Below are positions 46,543 through 56,794 of a stretch of 64,000 nucleotides of DNA, piece by piece. The translations under genes and the position numbers were made by a program. The notes under the pieces are model-generated. The model made no database searches. It saw only the letters and a program-made list of their open reading frames with translations, and was not told the DNA's origin. Positions within the stretch are counted from its first letter, which is position 1; each line of letters opens with the position of its first letter. Source of the stretch: Xanthomonas sp. XNM01 (GTDB taxonomy: Bacteria > Pseudomonadota > Gammaproteobacteria > Xanthomonadales > Xanthomonadaceae); assembly GCF_014851915.1 (NCBI RefSeq), contig NZ_JACVAP010000004.1, forward strand, positions 434,001-498,000, given 5' to 3'.

Positions 46543-47460
46543 TCAGCGGCGGACGCCATCGATCCGCACCCAGTCTTCCTCGGTGCTGACCTGCAGCTGG
46601 TCGAACCAGGCGCCGTAGCGTTCCAGCAGGTCCGGCTCCTGCCCGCGCAGGATGCCGGACAGCGCGATGCGGCCGCCGGAGGCGACGCGCGCGGCCAGCA
46701 CCTCGGCCAGCGCGTCCAGCGCGGTCGCCAGGATGTTGGCGACCACGATCGGGTAGGTCGCAGCCGGCTCGTCGTCGGGCAGGTGCACGCTGAAGCGGTC
46801 GGCCAGGCCGTTGCGGTCGGCATTGTCGGCGCTGGCGATCAGTGCCTGCGGATCGTTGTCGACCCCGATGGCCTGTGCCGCGCCCAGCTTCAGCGCGGCC
46901 AGCGCGAGGATGCCGGAGCCGCAGCCGAAATCGAGCACGCGCGCGCCGCCGAGCACGCCTTCGGTGGCCAGTCCGTCGAGCCAGCGCAGGCACAGCGCGG
47001 TGGTCGGATGCGTGCCAGAGCCGAAGGCCAGGCCCGGATCCAGGCGCACGATGGCGGCGTCGTCGGCCTGTGCCTCTTCAGGGAGCTCGTGGTTCCACGG
47101 CACGATCCAGGCGCGCTGGCCGAAACGCATCGGCTTGAACTGGTCCAGCCAGGCGCGTTCCCAGTCCTCGTCCTCGACCTTGCGGAAACCGACCTGGGCC
47201 CAGTCCAGCTCGGGATCGAAGGACTCCAGCGCGGCCAGCAGCGCCAGCGCGTCGGTCCCGTCCTCGAACAGCGCGGTCAGCACCAGCGATTTCCAGATCG
47301 GGGTCTCGCCGACGCCGGGCTCGAGGATCGCGCGTTCGTTCGGCGTGTCCGCATCGGCATCGAGCAGCGTCACCGACAGCGCGCCGAGATCGTCCAGGGC
47401 GCGTTCGTAGCGGGGCTGTTCGGCTTCGGTGCTGCGCAGCGTCAGTTCCAGGTACGGCAT
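46543..47460 (-). CDS. prmA: Ribosomal protein L11 methyltransferase
   Basis: 305 aa. The N-terminal L11-binding domain ([20 protein letters not shown]) is joined to a class I SAM methyltransferase with [40 protein letters not shown] and [13 protein letters not shown]. PrmA trimethylates L11. It is the first gene of prmA - DUF3426 - fis, 21 bp ahead of the DUF3426 start. ATG 47460. Confidence 0.97.
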   Translation of the reverse strand: MPYLELTLRSTEAEQPRYERALDDLGALSVTLLDADADTPNERAILEPGVGETPIWKSLVLTALFEDGTDALALLAALESFDPELDWAQVGFRKVEDEDWERAWLDQFKPMRFGQRAWIVPWNHELPEEAQADDAAIVRLDPGLAFGSGTHPTTALCLRWLDGLATEGVLGGARVLDFGCGSGILALAALKLGAAQAIGVDNDPQALIASADNADRNGLADRFSVHLPDDEPAATYPIVVANILATALDALAEVLAARVASGGRIALSGILRGQEPDLLERYGAWFDQLQVSTEEDWVRIDGVRR

Positions 47461-48200
47461 GGGAATCCTTGGTCGAAGCGGGAGCGCACGGCCGGTCACG
47501 GCCGCATCGTCGGGCGCGATTATCGCCTGAAGCGTGGCGGCCGCGGAGTCGCGGTTGCCACAGGCGTGGCGATGGCCGTGGACCGGGGAGACGCACCGTC
47601 ACGGCTGCTCCGATCCCGGCGCGCCGCGGCGTTGCGCGACACCCCGCTGGTGCATGGCGCGGGTGCGTCCGCGCTGCGAGCCGACCGGCACGGCGGCCGG
47701 CGCCGACGCTGTCGTGATGCTGGCGGACGTACGGAGACACGCGCAACGCGCTGGAGGGTGCCACCCGGAGGGTCCTGCCTGTGTGGCGCCTGCCGAGCGA
47801 TCCGGGCCACGGTCGTGCCCGTGGCACCAGCAGGAGCATGCAGCGCCGTCGGCTATGGGAGCGTGTCGCGCAACGCACCTGCGTCAGGTGATCGTGAGAG
47901 GGAGCACGACGGTGTCACGCAACGGGGACGACGAGGTGACGCGCCGCTGCCAGCGTCGGACGCGGTCCGGCACGGATGAATCCGGTGACGGACGGCAGCG
48001 TGCCCTGCGCGACCGGCCAGGAAGATCGCGTGCCGTGCGCGATGGTATTTGGATCAGACGCCGGATCCAGCGTTGCAACGTGCGGGCAACCCCGGCATGC
48101 GAGGCGCGGCAGCATCGCTCCGATGCGGCCGGCGGTGTCCGCCCTGACTGACTCCGTGTTCCGTGTTCCGTGGACCGGAGTGGCCGGCGGTGCCGGCTGG
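47461..48200. other. Gene-less stretch upstream of prmA
   Basis: About 740 bp. Long open frames on both strands have arginine/proline-rich noise composition and no family features. Small direct repeats such as CCGTGTTCCGTGTTCCGTGG near 48149-48172 are the only patterns. The prmA promoter should lie near 47461-47560 but is not evident. Confidence 0.5.
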
Positions 48201-48232
48201 GCGCGGATGCGGCGCATCGGCCGCATCCGCGC
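48201..48232 (-). terminator. Strong hairpin after accC (possible terminator)
   Basis: GCGCGGATGCGG (48201-48212) and CCGCATCCGCGC (48221-48232) pair over 12 bp with an 8-nt loop, beginning 7 bp beyond the accC stop. There is no T-run on the minus strand, so this is a stabilising hairpin or imperfect terminator. Confidence 0.5.
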
Positions 48233-48239
48233 GGGTCGA

Positions 48240-49607
<1,368 letters not shown>

Positions 49608-49619
49608 GGGTGCTCCCTG

Positions 49620-50111
49620 TCAGCCGATCACGAACAGCGGCTGGTCGAACTCGATCGGCTGGCCGGTCTCGCACAGGATGGCGACGACGGTGCCGGAGGT
49701 GTCGGCCTCGATCGGGTTGAACATCTTCATCGCCTCGATGATGCCCAGCGTGTCGCCGGCCTTGACCTGCTGGCCGACGCTGACGAAGGCCGGTTTGTCC
49801 GGTGCGGGCGACGCGTAGTAGGTGCCGACCATCGGCGCGCGGACCACGTGGCCCGGCGGCAGCTCGGCGCCGGCCGGCTTGGCGCCGCCGGTGGCCGACT
49901 CGGTCGGCGAGCTCATCGGCATCGGCGCGGCAGCCGGGGCAGCCGCCGCCGGGGCGCGCACTTCCAGCGCGGCGGCCGGGGTGGCGACGGCGTAGCCGCC
50001 GGTCGGGATGCGCGACAGGCGCACGCTCTCCTCGCCCTCCTTGATCTCGATCTCGGCGAGGTTCGATTCCTCGAGCAGGTCGATCAGCTTCTTGATTTTG
50101 CGGAGATCCAT
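49620..50111 (-). CDS. accB: Acetyl-CoA carboxylase biotin carrier protein
   Basis: 163 aa: an N-terminal helix pair ([20 protein letters not shown]), an alanine/proline linker (about 50-85) and the biotinyl domain with the acceptor Lys129 in [14 protein letters not shown]. It is the first gene of accBC, 45 bp downstream of the LprI-like gene. Confidence 0.98.
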   Translation of the reverse strand: MDLRKIKKLIDLLEESNLAEIEIKEGEESVRLSRIPTGGYAVATPAAALEVRAPAAAAPAAAPMPMSSPTESATGGAKPAGAELPPGHVVRAPMVGTYYASPAPDKPAFVSVGQQVKAGDTLGIIEAMKMFNPIEADTSGTVVAILCETGQPIEFDQPLFVIG

Positions 50112-50156
50112 ACAGGCCTCGTGGTTGGTGCGATGAAAAAAGCGGGCAGGCGCGGT

Positions 50157-50555
50157 TTACAGCCGCTGCAGCTGCCCGGTGCGGATCCGGGTGTGTTCGA
50201 TCAGGCAGTCCAGGCGCGCGCTGTTGCGGCCGCTGCCGTCGATGGCGATGGCGTAGGCGGCCTCGCAGTCGTTGTCGCGGAACACGATCCAGGCTTCCTG
50301 CGCCTGGTCGAGCGCATGCAGGGCCTGGTCGCAGGCGCTGATGCAGGACGCGCCGGCGGCCAGACGCTCGTTCGCGGCCTGCAGCGCGTGGCCGAGCACG
50401 ATGTCCAGGCGGTCGTACTCGGCGGCCTGGCAGAGGTCCTGCTGCATCGTGCCGCTCGACGCCACGCAGTCGGCCGGGTCGAGCGTATCGGCGCGCGCAT
50501 CGCTGCACGCTGCCGCCGGGCCCAGGGCCAGCAGCATCGCCAGGACCGCTCTCAC
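50157..50555 (-). CDS. LprI-like (DUF1311) secreted protein
   Basis: 132 aa from a GTG start that overlaps the aroQ stop (GTGA). Signal peptide [22 protein letters not shown], then a DUF1311/LprI core: [49 protein letters not shown] and [15 protein letters not shown], with paired cysteines. The AAAC segment in the signal resembles a weak lipobox. Some relatives inhibit lysozyme; the role here is unproved. Confidence 0.8.
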   Translation of the reverse strand: MRAVLAMLLALGPAAACSDARADTLDPADCVASSGTMQQDLCQAAEYDRLDIVLGHALQAANERLAAGASCISACDQALHALDQAQEAWIVFRDNDCEAAYAIAIDGSGRNSARLDCLIEHTRIRTGQLQRL

Positions 50556-50998
50556 GCGGCACCGCCCAGGCGGGTCAGCGCGGCATCCAGCGCATAGCGG
50601 TAGCTGTCGGCGCCGAAGCCGCAGACCACGCCGACCGCCTTGTCGCTGAAGTAGCTGTGCTGGCGGAACGGCTCGCGGGCGTGCGGGTTGGACAGGTGGA
50701 TCTCGATGAACGGGATCGCCACCGCGGCCAGCGCATCGCGCAGCGCCACCGACGTGTGGGTGAAGGCGGCCGGATTGATCAGGATGAAGGCGGTGCCGTC
50801 CTCGCGCGCGGCCTGGACCCGGTCGACCAGCACGTGCTCGGCATTGGACTGCAGGCTCTGCAGCGTGTGTCCGGCGGCGGCGGCACGCGCCGCGAGGTCG
50901 GCATCGATGTCGGCCAGGGTCGTGCGGCCGTAGACCTCCGGCTCGCGGGTGCCGAGCAGGTTGAGGTTGGGGCCGTGCAGGACCAGCAGATGGGCCAT
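50552..50998 (-). CDS. aroQ: Type II 3-dehydroquinate dehydratase
   Basis: 148-aa dodecameric enzyme of the shikimate pathway. Signatures are [20 protein letters not shown] with the catalytic tyrosine, [32 protein letters not shown] and [19 protein letters not shown]. It feeds the same pathway as the DAHP synthase at 62.4 kb. It is 163 bp from the tlpA-like gene and may have its own promoter. Confidence 0.98.
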   Translation of the reverse strand: MAHLLVLHGPNLNLLGTREPEVYGRTTLADIDADLAARAAAAGHTLQSLQSNAEHVLVDRVQAAREDGTAFILINPAAFTHTSVALRDALAAVAIPFIEIHLSNPHAREPFRQHSYFSDKAVGVVCGFGADSYRYALDAALTRLGGAA

Positions 50999-51161
50999 CG
51001 ATGGGGAGCGTGCCTGAAAGGGCGGCAGTCTGCGCGAAGGCGCCATTACTGTCCAGTTCGGCGAAGATGGCGGCGTTTCAATCGATTGTTTGAATCTGGC
51101 CGGTGGCGGACGACCGGGTGAAGTCGCCCGCGGGCGGCGCGCGGCGAACCGCCGGAGCCGC

Positions 51162-51707
51162 TCAGCGCACCCAGCCGTCGATCTCGCCGTGCGCGAACGG
51201 CCCGAGCTTGCGCCGGACTACGCGCCGGTCCGCGTCGATCAGCACCGTGTACGGCAGCAGGCCGCGGGTATTGCCCAGGCGGACGCTGGCGTCGGCCGGG
51301 CCGGGCGTGTCCAGCACGATCGGGTAGCCCACCGGCACGCGCTGCAGGAAGTCGGCCACCGCCTCCGGCGTGTCCAGGGCCAGGCCGATCACCTGGATGC
51401 CGGTGTCGCCCTGTTCGCGGGAGAAGCGTTCCAGTTCCGGCATTTCCTCGATGCAGGGCCCGCACCAGCTCGCCCAGACGTTGATCAGCAGCGGCCGGCC
51501 CGCCGCCAGCGCGACCAGATCGACCGGCGTGCCGTCCAGACCCGGCAGCTGCACCGGCGGCATCGCGTCGCCGGGTTCGGCGGCGGTCACGCCCGGTGGC
51601 GGCGCAGGCATGTCCGGATCGCCATGGCGGCCATGCCAGGTGCCGGCGAGCACCCCCAGCGCACCGGCGGCGACCGCGACCACGACCAGCCGCAGCGCCG
51701 GCCTCAC
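51162..51707 (-). CDS. TlpA-like membrane-anchored thioredoxin
   Basis: 181 aa from a GTG start (51707) overlapping the dsbD stop (GTGA). An N-terminal membrane anchor ([19 protein letters not shown]) and a periplasmic thioredoxin fold of the TlpA/ResA type with active site [18 protein letters not shown] and a cis-proline loop (GLLPYTVLI). It probably receives electrons from the DsbD encoded just upstream and reduces periplasmic thiols, perhaps for cytochrome c maturation. Confidence 0.9.
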   Translation of the reverse strand: MRPALRLVVVAVAAGALGVLAGTWHGRHGDPDMPAPPPGVTAAEPGDAMPPVQLPGLDGTPVDLVALAAGRPLLINVWASWCGPCIEEMPELERFSREQGDTGIQVIGLALDTPEAVADFLQRVPVGYPIVLDTPGPADASVRLGNTRGLLPYTVLIDADRRVVRRKLGPFAHGEIDGWVR

Positions 51708-54040
51708 CGGGTCGCCGCCCGCAGCAGCGCGTCCTCGAGCACGGCCGAGGTCAGCACCGGCGGCAGCACGGTCGGCGGCGCGCCGGGGCCGTAGATCACG
51801 TACAGCGGAACGCCGACCGCCTTGTGCGCTTCGAGGAAGGCGCTGATCTCCGGATCGGCATTGGTCCAGTCGCCTTTCATGTAGACCACCTCGCTGCGCG
51901 CGAGCATGGCGTGGAACGCATCGCCGGACAGCACGTTGCGCTCGTTGGCCTTGCAGGTGACGCACCAGTCGGCGGTCATGTTCACGAACACGACGCGGTC
52001 CTGCGCACGCAGGCGGTCGAGTTCGGCGGCCGAGTACGCCAGCGCACCCTCCGCCGGTGTCGCCGCTGCCGTTGGCGGCGCGATCCGGCTCACGCCCCAG
52101 ACCGGGACCAGCGCCAGCACCACGAGCGCCAGCGGCAGCAGCGCCGCGCCGCGCCGGCCGCGCCAGCGGACCCGTTCGAACCACCACAACGCCAGCGCCA
52201 GCAAGGCCGCGCCGGCCAGGACCAGCGCGATCGCGTCAACCCCGCGCTGGCGGCCGAGGACCCAGAGCAGCCAGATCGCGGTCAGGTACATCGGGAAGGC
52301 CAGGACCTGCTTGAGCGTCTCCATCCACGCCCCCGGCCTGGGCAGCCGCTGCGCAACGCCCGGCACGAAGCCGATCAGCAGGAACGGCAGGGCCAGGCCC
52401 AGTCCCAGGGTCAGCAGCACCAGCATCGCCGCCGGCGCCGATGCGGTGAACGCATAGGCCAGGGCCGGCCCCATGAACGGGGCCACGCAGGGGCTGGCGA
52501 CCACGCAGGCCAGCACGCCGGTGAAGAAGTCGCCGGCCGGGCCGCTGCGGGTGGCCAGGGCCTGGCCCATGCCGCCGAGCCCGCCGCCCAGGGTGAACAC
52601 ACCCGACAGGCTCAGGCCGACCGCGAACATCAGATAGACCAGGGTCGCGACGAACCAGGGGTGCTGCAGCTGGAAGCCCCAGCCCGCGGCCTGTCCGGCC
52701 GCGCGCAATGCGATCACCAGCATCCCGACCACGGCGAAGGCCACCAGCACGCCGGCGGTGTACCAGAGCGCGTGCCGCCGCGCATGGCTGCGGCTTTCCC
52801 CGCTCTGCGCCAGGCCGAGCGCCTTCAGCGACAGGATCGGCAGCACGCAGGGCATCAGGTTCAGTGCCAGTCCGCCCAGCAGGGCCAGCGCCAGGATGCC
52901 GAGCAGCTGGGCCGCGCCACCTTCGGGCGCGGGCGCGCGGGTGCGCTGCGCGTTGCCCGACGACGCGTCCGGCCCGCCGGCGATGGTCTGGTCCGCGGGC
53001 GGCGGTGCGGGCAGCCGTTCGGTGGCCGCCGCATCTGCCGCACCCGCCGCCGGCGCGGCCTCGGTCGGCTCGGTGTCGCTGGCGGGCACGGCCGGCAGCG
53101 CCGCACGTGGCACCACGTTGGCGACCACGTCGGGCTTGCCCTCGGGCAGGTCCAGCCGGATCCGCCGGGTCATGGGCGGGTAGCAGATGCCGCCGTCCTG
53201 GCAGCCCTGGAACGTCACCACCAGCGTGGCCTTGCCCGCACGGGTGTGTTCGCGCAGCAGCGGCACCACCGCCTCGATCGGCTCGAAGTAGACGACGACT
53301 TCGCCGAAGTGTTCGTCGCGGTGGCGGGTGCCGGTGGGCCAGCGCGGCTTGCCGGTCTGCACGCCGTCGAGGCCCTCGAGCGCGAACGCGCTGCGGTCGC
53401 GGTAGATGTAATAGCCGGGCGCCGGCTGCAGGCGGACCAGCAGGCGGTTGCCGCCATCGGCGATCGCATCGACGGAGAACGCCTGCTGCTCCGGCAGCGC
53501 GGCCTGGCCCTGGAGCAGCCCGCGCAGCGGATTGCCCGCCGCCGACGGCGAGGTGCCGGTTGCGCCTGACAGGGCTGCCAGCGGGTTGCCGCCGGCGGGC
53601 AGGGCGACCTTCAGTTCGCGGGTCTGCGGCGGGTAGCAGATGCCGGCGTCGGCGCACCCCTGGTACTTGATCTGCAGGGTCACCGGGCCGGCACCACTGG
53701 CCTGGCCACCTTCGAAGACGCCATCGAGGCGGGTCCGGTAGGTCTCCACCGGGCCGAAGAACTCGTCCACGTGCGGCTTGCCGGCCGGCAGGCGCAGGCT
53801 TCCGCCCTCCAGGCCGGACAGGGCCCGCACCTCGGTCCGATGGCGGTAGAGGTAGTAGCCGTCGGCGATCTGCCAGCGGATGTCGATCCGCCCACCCGGG
53901 CCCGGCTGGGCGCTGAGGACGAAGGCCTCGTCCACCGGCAGCAGGTCGTCGGCATCCACGGCGCGGGCAAGCGGGGTGACCGCCCAGGTCAGCAACAGCC
54001 CCAGCAGGGCCAACAGCGGCAGTCGGTACGGCAACGACAT
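51704..54040 (-). CDS. dsbD: Thiol:disulfide interchange protein DsbD with two N-terminal domains
   Basis: 778 aa. After a signal peptide (LPLLALLGLLLTWAVTPLARA) there are two nDsbD-type domains, each with the cysteine pair: QGCADAGICYPP (Cys129, Cys135) and QGCQDGGICYPP (Cys280, Cys286). Then come an eight-helix transmembrane part (LMPCVLPILSLKAL; ACVVASPCVAPFMGPA) and a C-terminal thioredoxin domain (NMTADWCVTCKANER). It moves electrons from cytoplasmic thioredoxin to the periplasm. E. coli DsbD (565 aa) has one N-terminal domain. ATG 54040 is chosen over 54058, which would overlap cutA. Confidence 0.93.
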   Translation of the reverse strand: MSLPYRLPLLALLGLLLTWAVTPLARAVDADDLLPVDEAFVLSAQPGPGGRIDIRWQIADGYYLYRHRTEVRALSGLEGGSLRLPAGKPHVDEFFGPVETYRTRLDGVFEGGQASGAGPVTLQIKYQGCADAGICYPPQTRELKVALPAGGNPLAALSGATGTSPSAAGNPLRGLLQGQAALPEQQAFSVDAIADGGNRLLVRLQPAPGYYIYRDRSAFALEGLDGVQTGKPRWPTGTRHRDEHFGEVVVYFEPIEAVVPLLREHTRAGKATLVVTFQGCQDGGICYPPMTRRIRLDLPEGKPDVVANVVPRAALPAVPASDTEPTEAAPAAGAADAAATERLPAPPPADQTIAGGPDASSGNAQRTRAPAPEGGAAQLLGILALALLGGLALNLMPCVLPILSLKALGLAQSGESRSHARRHALWYTAGVLVAFAVVGMLVIALRAAGQAAGWGFQLQHPWFVATLVYLMFAVGLSLSGVFTLGGGLGGMGQALATRSGPAGDFFTGVLACVVASPCVAPFMGPALAYAFTASAPAAMLVLLTLGLGLALPFLLIGFVPGVAQRLPRPGAWMETLKQVLAFPMYLTAIWLLWVLGRQRGVDAIALVLAGAALLALALWWFERVRWRGRRGAALLPLALVVLALVPVWGVSRIAPPTAAATPAEGALAYSAAELDRLRAQDRVVFVNMTADWCVTCKANERNVLSGDAFHAMLARSEVVYMKGDWTNADPEISAFLEAHKAVGVPLYVIYGPGAPPTVLPPVLTSAVLEDALLRAATR

Positions 54041-54044
54041 GGAG

Positions 54045-54362
54045 TCACTCTTCCTCATGGACTTCGGCGGCCACCCAGGCCAGGTAGGCCGGCAGACCGC
54101 CGGCGGCTTCGACCGCGATCACCTCCGGGAGTTCGTAGGGATGCAGGGCCAGGATCCGCTCGGTCACGGCGGGCACGCGACTTGCTTGGGTCTTGATTAC
54201 AAGCAAGGCCTCGTCCGAACGCTCGATGGCACCCTGCCAGCGATAGGTCGAGCGCATGCCCGGCAGCACGCTCACGCACGCCGCCAGCCGCGCCCCGACC
54301 AGGTCGTCCGCGATGGTGTCGGCTGCGGTGGGCGGGCAGGCGCAAAGGACGATCTGGAGCAT
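54045..54362 (-). CDS. cutA: Divalent-cation tolerance protein CutA
   Basis: 105-aa trimeric CutA1: QIVLCACPPTAADTIADDLV, ARLAACVSVLPGMRSTYRWQ, EALLVIKTQASRV and LHPYELPEVIAVEA. ATG 54362 matches the family length; the upstream extension is dropped. The dsbD start lies 4 bp after its stop, and cutA-dsbD is a common gene pair in proteobacteria. The exact role in copper tolerance is disputed. Confidence 0.95.
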   Translation of the reverse strand: MLQIVLCACPPTAADTIADDLVGARLAACVSVLPGMRSTYRWQGAIERSDEALLVIKTQASRVPAVTERILALHPYELPEVIAVEAAGGLPAYLAWVAAEVHEEE

Positions 54363-54511
54363 GCGGGGGAGCGATGGCGCCGGCGTGGAATGACCCGCCA
54401 TGGTAACCGGGACAAGGCGCGAGCCATTTTGCAAATCAACCGTTCAAGAATGTGAATAGTGATGGGCGTCAAGTTTTTACTGCGTGGTAAACCGCTAGGC
54501 TTCCGTGCAAA

Positions 54512-54535
54512 ATGCCGCTTGCTGCAGTGCGGCAT
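54512..54535 (+). repeat. Inverted repeat upstream of the pilin operon
   Basis: ATGCCGC (54512-54518) and GCGGCAT (54529-54535) with a 10-nt loop, 95 bp before the pilE-like start. The 267-bp region between cutA and this operon is unusually AT-rich for the window near 54415-54520. No sigma-54 or AlgR-like site is convincing. Confidence 0.35.
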
Positions 54536-54629
54536 GGCGCGGTCTGGACCGGTGCCGGGCAATTGGGGATGCCGGCACCTGGAACCAGCGGGTTCCGGCG
54601 AGACGACGGGGAGTCTTGGGGACGTGCAC

Positions 54630-55046
54630 ATGAAGCCTAGAGCGGGCGGTTTCACGCTGATCGAACTGATGATCGTGGTGGCGGTGATCGCCATCCTCGT
54701 GGCATTGGCGCTGCCCAGTTACATGGACTACGTCCTGCGCAGCAAGGTCCGGACGGCCCAGGCCGATCTGCAGGCGTTGTCGGCCGCCGTGGAAAACCAT
54801 CGCCAACGCACGCTTTCCTATCCCGGCACGGCCGCCGACTCGACCGCTGCCGTACAGACTGCATTTCCGGGCTGGAGCCCGGCATCCAAGGCCGCCGATT
54901 TCGGCTTCAGCTATTCGACCACCAACGGCTATACGGTCTCGGCCGCAGGCGCGGCCGGCAAGCTGTCCGGCTGCACGTTGACGCTGAATGCCGACAACGC
55001 GCGCAGCCACGACGGCTGCACCGGGTTTGGCGACGTCTCATGGTGA
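54630..55046 (+). CDS. Type IV pilin, PilE-like
   Basis: 138 aa with a class III signal: MKPRAGG then FTLIELMIVVAVIAILVALA, cleavage between Gly7 and Phe8, and Glu at +5. A C-terminal disulfide loop (SGCTLTLNADNARSHDGCTG) is typical of the pilin head group. PilD would process and methylate it. It is the first gene of a five-gene minor-pilin cluster; its stop overlaps the next start by 7 bp. Confidence 0.92.
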   Translation: MKPRAGGFTLIELMIVVAVIAILVALALPSYMDYVLRSKVRTAQADLQALSAAVENHRQRTLSYPGTAADSTAAVQTAFPGWSPASKAADFGFSYSTTNGYTVSAAGAAGKLSGCTLTLNADNARSHDGCTGFGDVSW

Positions 55047-55603
55047 TTTCGCAGGCAAGGCATGGTGGCTTCACCCTGATCGAGCTGATGATCGGTGTCG
55101 CGATCATGGCGCTGCTGCTGCTGGCGGCTGCGCCATTCACGATGGACTGGGTGGACAGCGCGCGTCAGATGCGCGCCCGCAGCAACCTGATCGAGGCGGT
55201 GGGTCAGGCGCGTGCGCTGGCCATGCGCAATCCTGAGGCGGTCTCGTCCGGTGTCGCCGTTGCCGCGGTGCTGTACCAGCCTGGCCAGAGCGCATTGTGC
55301 GTAGTGACCCGCGAGTCCGGCGCATGGCTGGCGTCGACCTGTCTGGCGGACGGCAAGTCCTGTGCGGACAAGGACACCGGCAAGGCTGCGGCCGGGGTGT
55401 CCTGGCTGGGCTGCATCAGCAGTCCGGGCAACAGTCTGGCGATGAAGGTCGCCGACGTGGATTTTCTGTGCGCTGCCTACGACAGTCGCGGCCGGCAGCT
55501 GGACACGACCGATCTGGTGGCCTCGGCGTGTGTTTCGCCGGACAGCGCATCGGTGTCGATCACGGCGGGCAGCCAGGAGGGAGTCGATGTCTCGCTTCTC
55601 TGA
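55040..55603 (+). CDS. fimT: Minor pilin, GspH/FimT type
   Basis: 187 aa: ARHGG-FTLIELMIGVAIMALLLLAA prepilin segment, then the GspH/FimT pattern WVDSARQMRARSNLIEAVGQ-ARALAMR and a beta-rich head with four or more cysteines. Related FimT/FimU proteins prime pilus assembly and, in naturally transformable bacteria (Xanthomonadaceae included), FimT can bind DNA. It overlaps pilV by 17 bp. Confidence 0.9.
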   Translation: MVISQARHGGFTLIELMIGVAIMALLLLAAAPFTMDWVDSARQMRARSNLIEAVGQARALAMRNPEAVSSGVAVAAVLYQPGQSALCVVTRESGAWLASTCLADGKSCADKDTGKAAAGVSWLGCISSPGNSLAMKVADVDFLCAAYDSRGRQLDTTDLVASACVSPDSASVSITAGSQEGVDVSLL

Positions 55604-56060
55604 GCGCCAGGTCCGGCCGGGCCTCCAGCGCGGCGACGTCCTTCTCGAGGCCCTCCTGGGAGTTCTGATCACGGCGCTGGTGGGGGCCGGGATGGCGCAC
55701 GTGGCTTCCCGCATCTCGGTCAGCCATCGCGATGCCAAGATCGAGGCGCTGGCGGTCGAGCGCATGCGCGATCTGCTTCAGAACAAGGGCGTCGCGCTGT
55801 GCACGCTGCCCGAGACCGATCGCCAGTTCACGCTGCCCGATGGGGAAGTCGTGACTCCGGAGGTGGACTGCCCGGAGGTGGCCGCCAGCATCGAGCTCAC
55901 GCTCGGTGAGGCCGCTGGCGCCATTTCCACCGTCACGCCCGACGAGATTCCACGGGAAGTGATCCTCAGCGTCGCTGCCGCCGATCTCGGTCTGGGCGAC
56001 GCGGAGGGACAGCCCGCGCTGGTCGTGGGAACACGGCAACTGCCGGCGGAGGGATCATGA
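55587..56060 (+). CDS. pilV: Minor pilin PilV
   Basis: 157 aa: QRGDVLLEALLGVLITALVG prepilin segment with cleavage after Gly16 and Glu at +5, and a variable head with two cysteines (CTLPE, DCPEV). PilV is part of the tip-associated minor pilin complex. Overlap with pilW is 4 bp (ATGA). Confidence 0.9.
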   Translation: MSRFSERQVRPGLQRGDVLLEALLGVLITALVGAGMAHVASRISVSHRDAKIEALAVERMRDLLQNKGVALCTLPETDRQFTLPDGEVVTPEVDCPEVAASIELTLGEAAGAISTVTPDEIPREVILSVAAADLGLGDAEGQPALVVGTRQLPAEGS

Positions 56061-56794
56061 AGGCGCGTCCGTTTCTTCGGCGTCCTTCCCGCCGTCAACG
56101 CGGCCAGACGTTGATCAGCATGATGGTCGGGCTCGTCATCTCGCTGCTGACCATCGCGGCGATGCTCGCGATCTACAAGATGATGATCGAAATCTCGGGA
56201 AACGCATCGCGTTCGGCCCTGCGCGATGGCCAGGTGGCGCTTGCGATGCTGGCGACCCAGATCGAGATGCAGCAAGCCGGTTATGCGATCCCCGAGACCG
56301 ATACGCAGCCCCGGATCGATGTCTCGGAGGAGCGGGTGGTCTGGCGCTACAGGGCGGGGACTTCCGCATCCGCCACGTCGTGCGCCGGCGTGGAAATCCT
56401 GCGTCAGGCATCGGGTGCGCGCGAGGCTGGCGTCTATGCGCTGACGCCTTCCGCCTGCGCAAGTCCGAATGGCTGGGTGGCCGACGGATACAGCCTCCTC
56501 GCCTCGAAGGAGGCCTTCTTCGTGCCGGTCAACCGCGACGGCACCGCGATGACCGATGAGGTCGGCGCCAACCTGCTGGCCAATGCCGTGTTCGAGCACA
56601 AGGACGGTTCGGCTGGCGACGCCTGCGGCCTCCCGTACGCCCAGCAACTGGGTGGTACCGCGCCCTCATCGCAACGCGTGATCCTGAAGGCGGGCGATGA
56701 CACCGACGCCGGCATCCTCTTTTCCGTCTGTCTGCCCAATCTCGCCGCCGCGACATCGGGTGGTGCGGGCACCGCACCCGATGGGGCATCGTGA
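56057..56794 (+). CDS. pilW: Minor pilin PilW
   Basis: 245 aa: RQRGQTLISMMVGLVISLLT, a prepilin helix in which the usual Glu5 is Ser, then a large head (SRSALRDGQVALAMLATQIE-MQQAGY is a PilW hallmark). It assembles with PilV and PilX-type proteins below the pilus tip. It is joined to the next gene by a TGATG stop/start overlap. Confidence 0.9.
   Translation: MKARPFLRRPSRRQRGQTLISMMVGLVISLLTIAAMLAIYKMMIEISGNASRSALRDGQVALAMLATQIEMQQAGYAIPETDTQPRIDVSEERVVWRYRAGTSASATSCAGVEILRQASGAREAGVYALTPSACASPNGWVADGYSLLASKEAFFVPVNRDGTAMTDEVGANLLANAVFEHKDGSAGDACGLPYAQQLGGTAPSSQRVILKAGDDTDAGILFSVCLPNLAAATSGGAGTAPDGAS

Noticed and set aside
47534..48151. A 205-codon frame in the prmA-accC gap
   Set aside because: No start context and no family signal; composition matches shadow frames.
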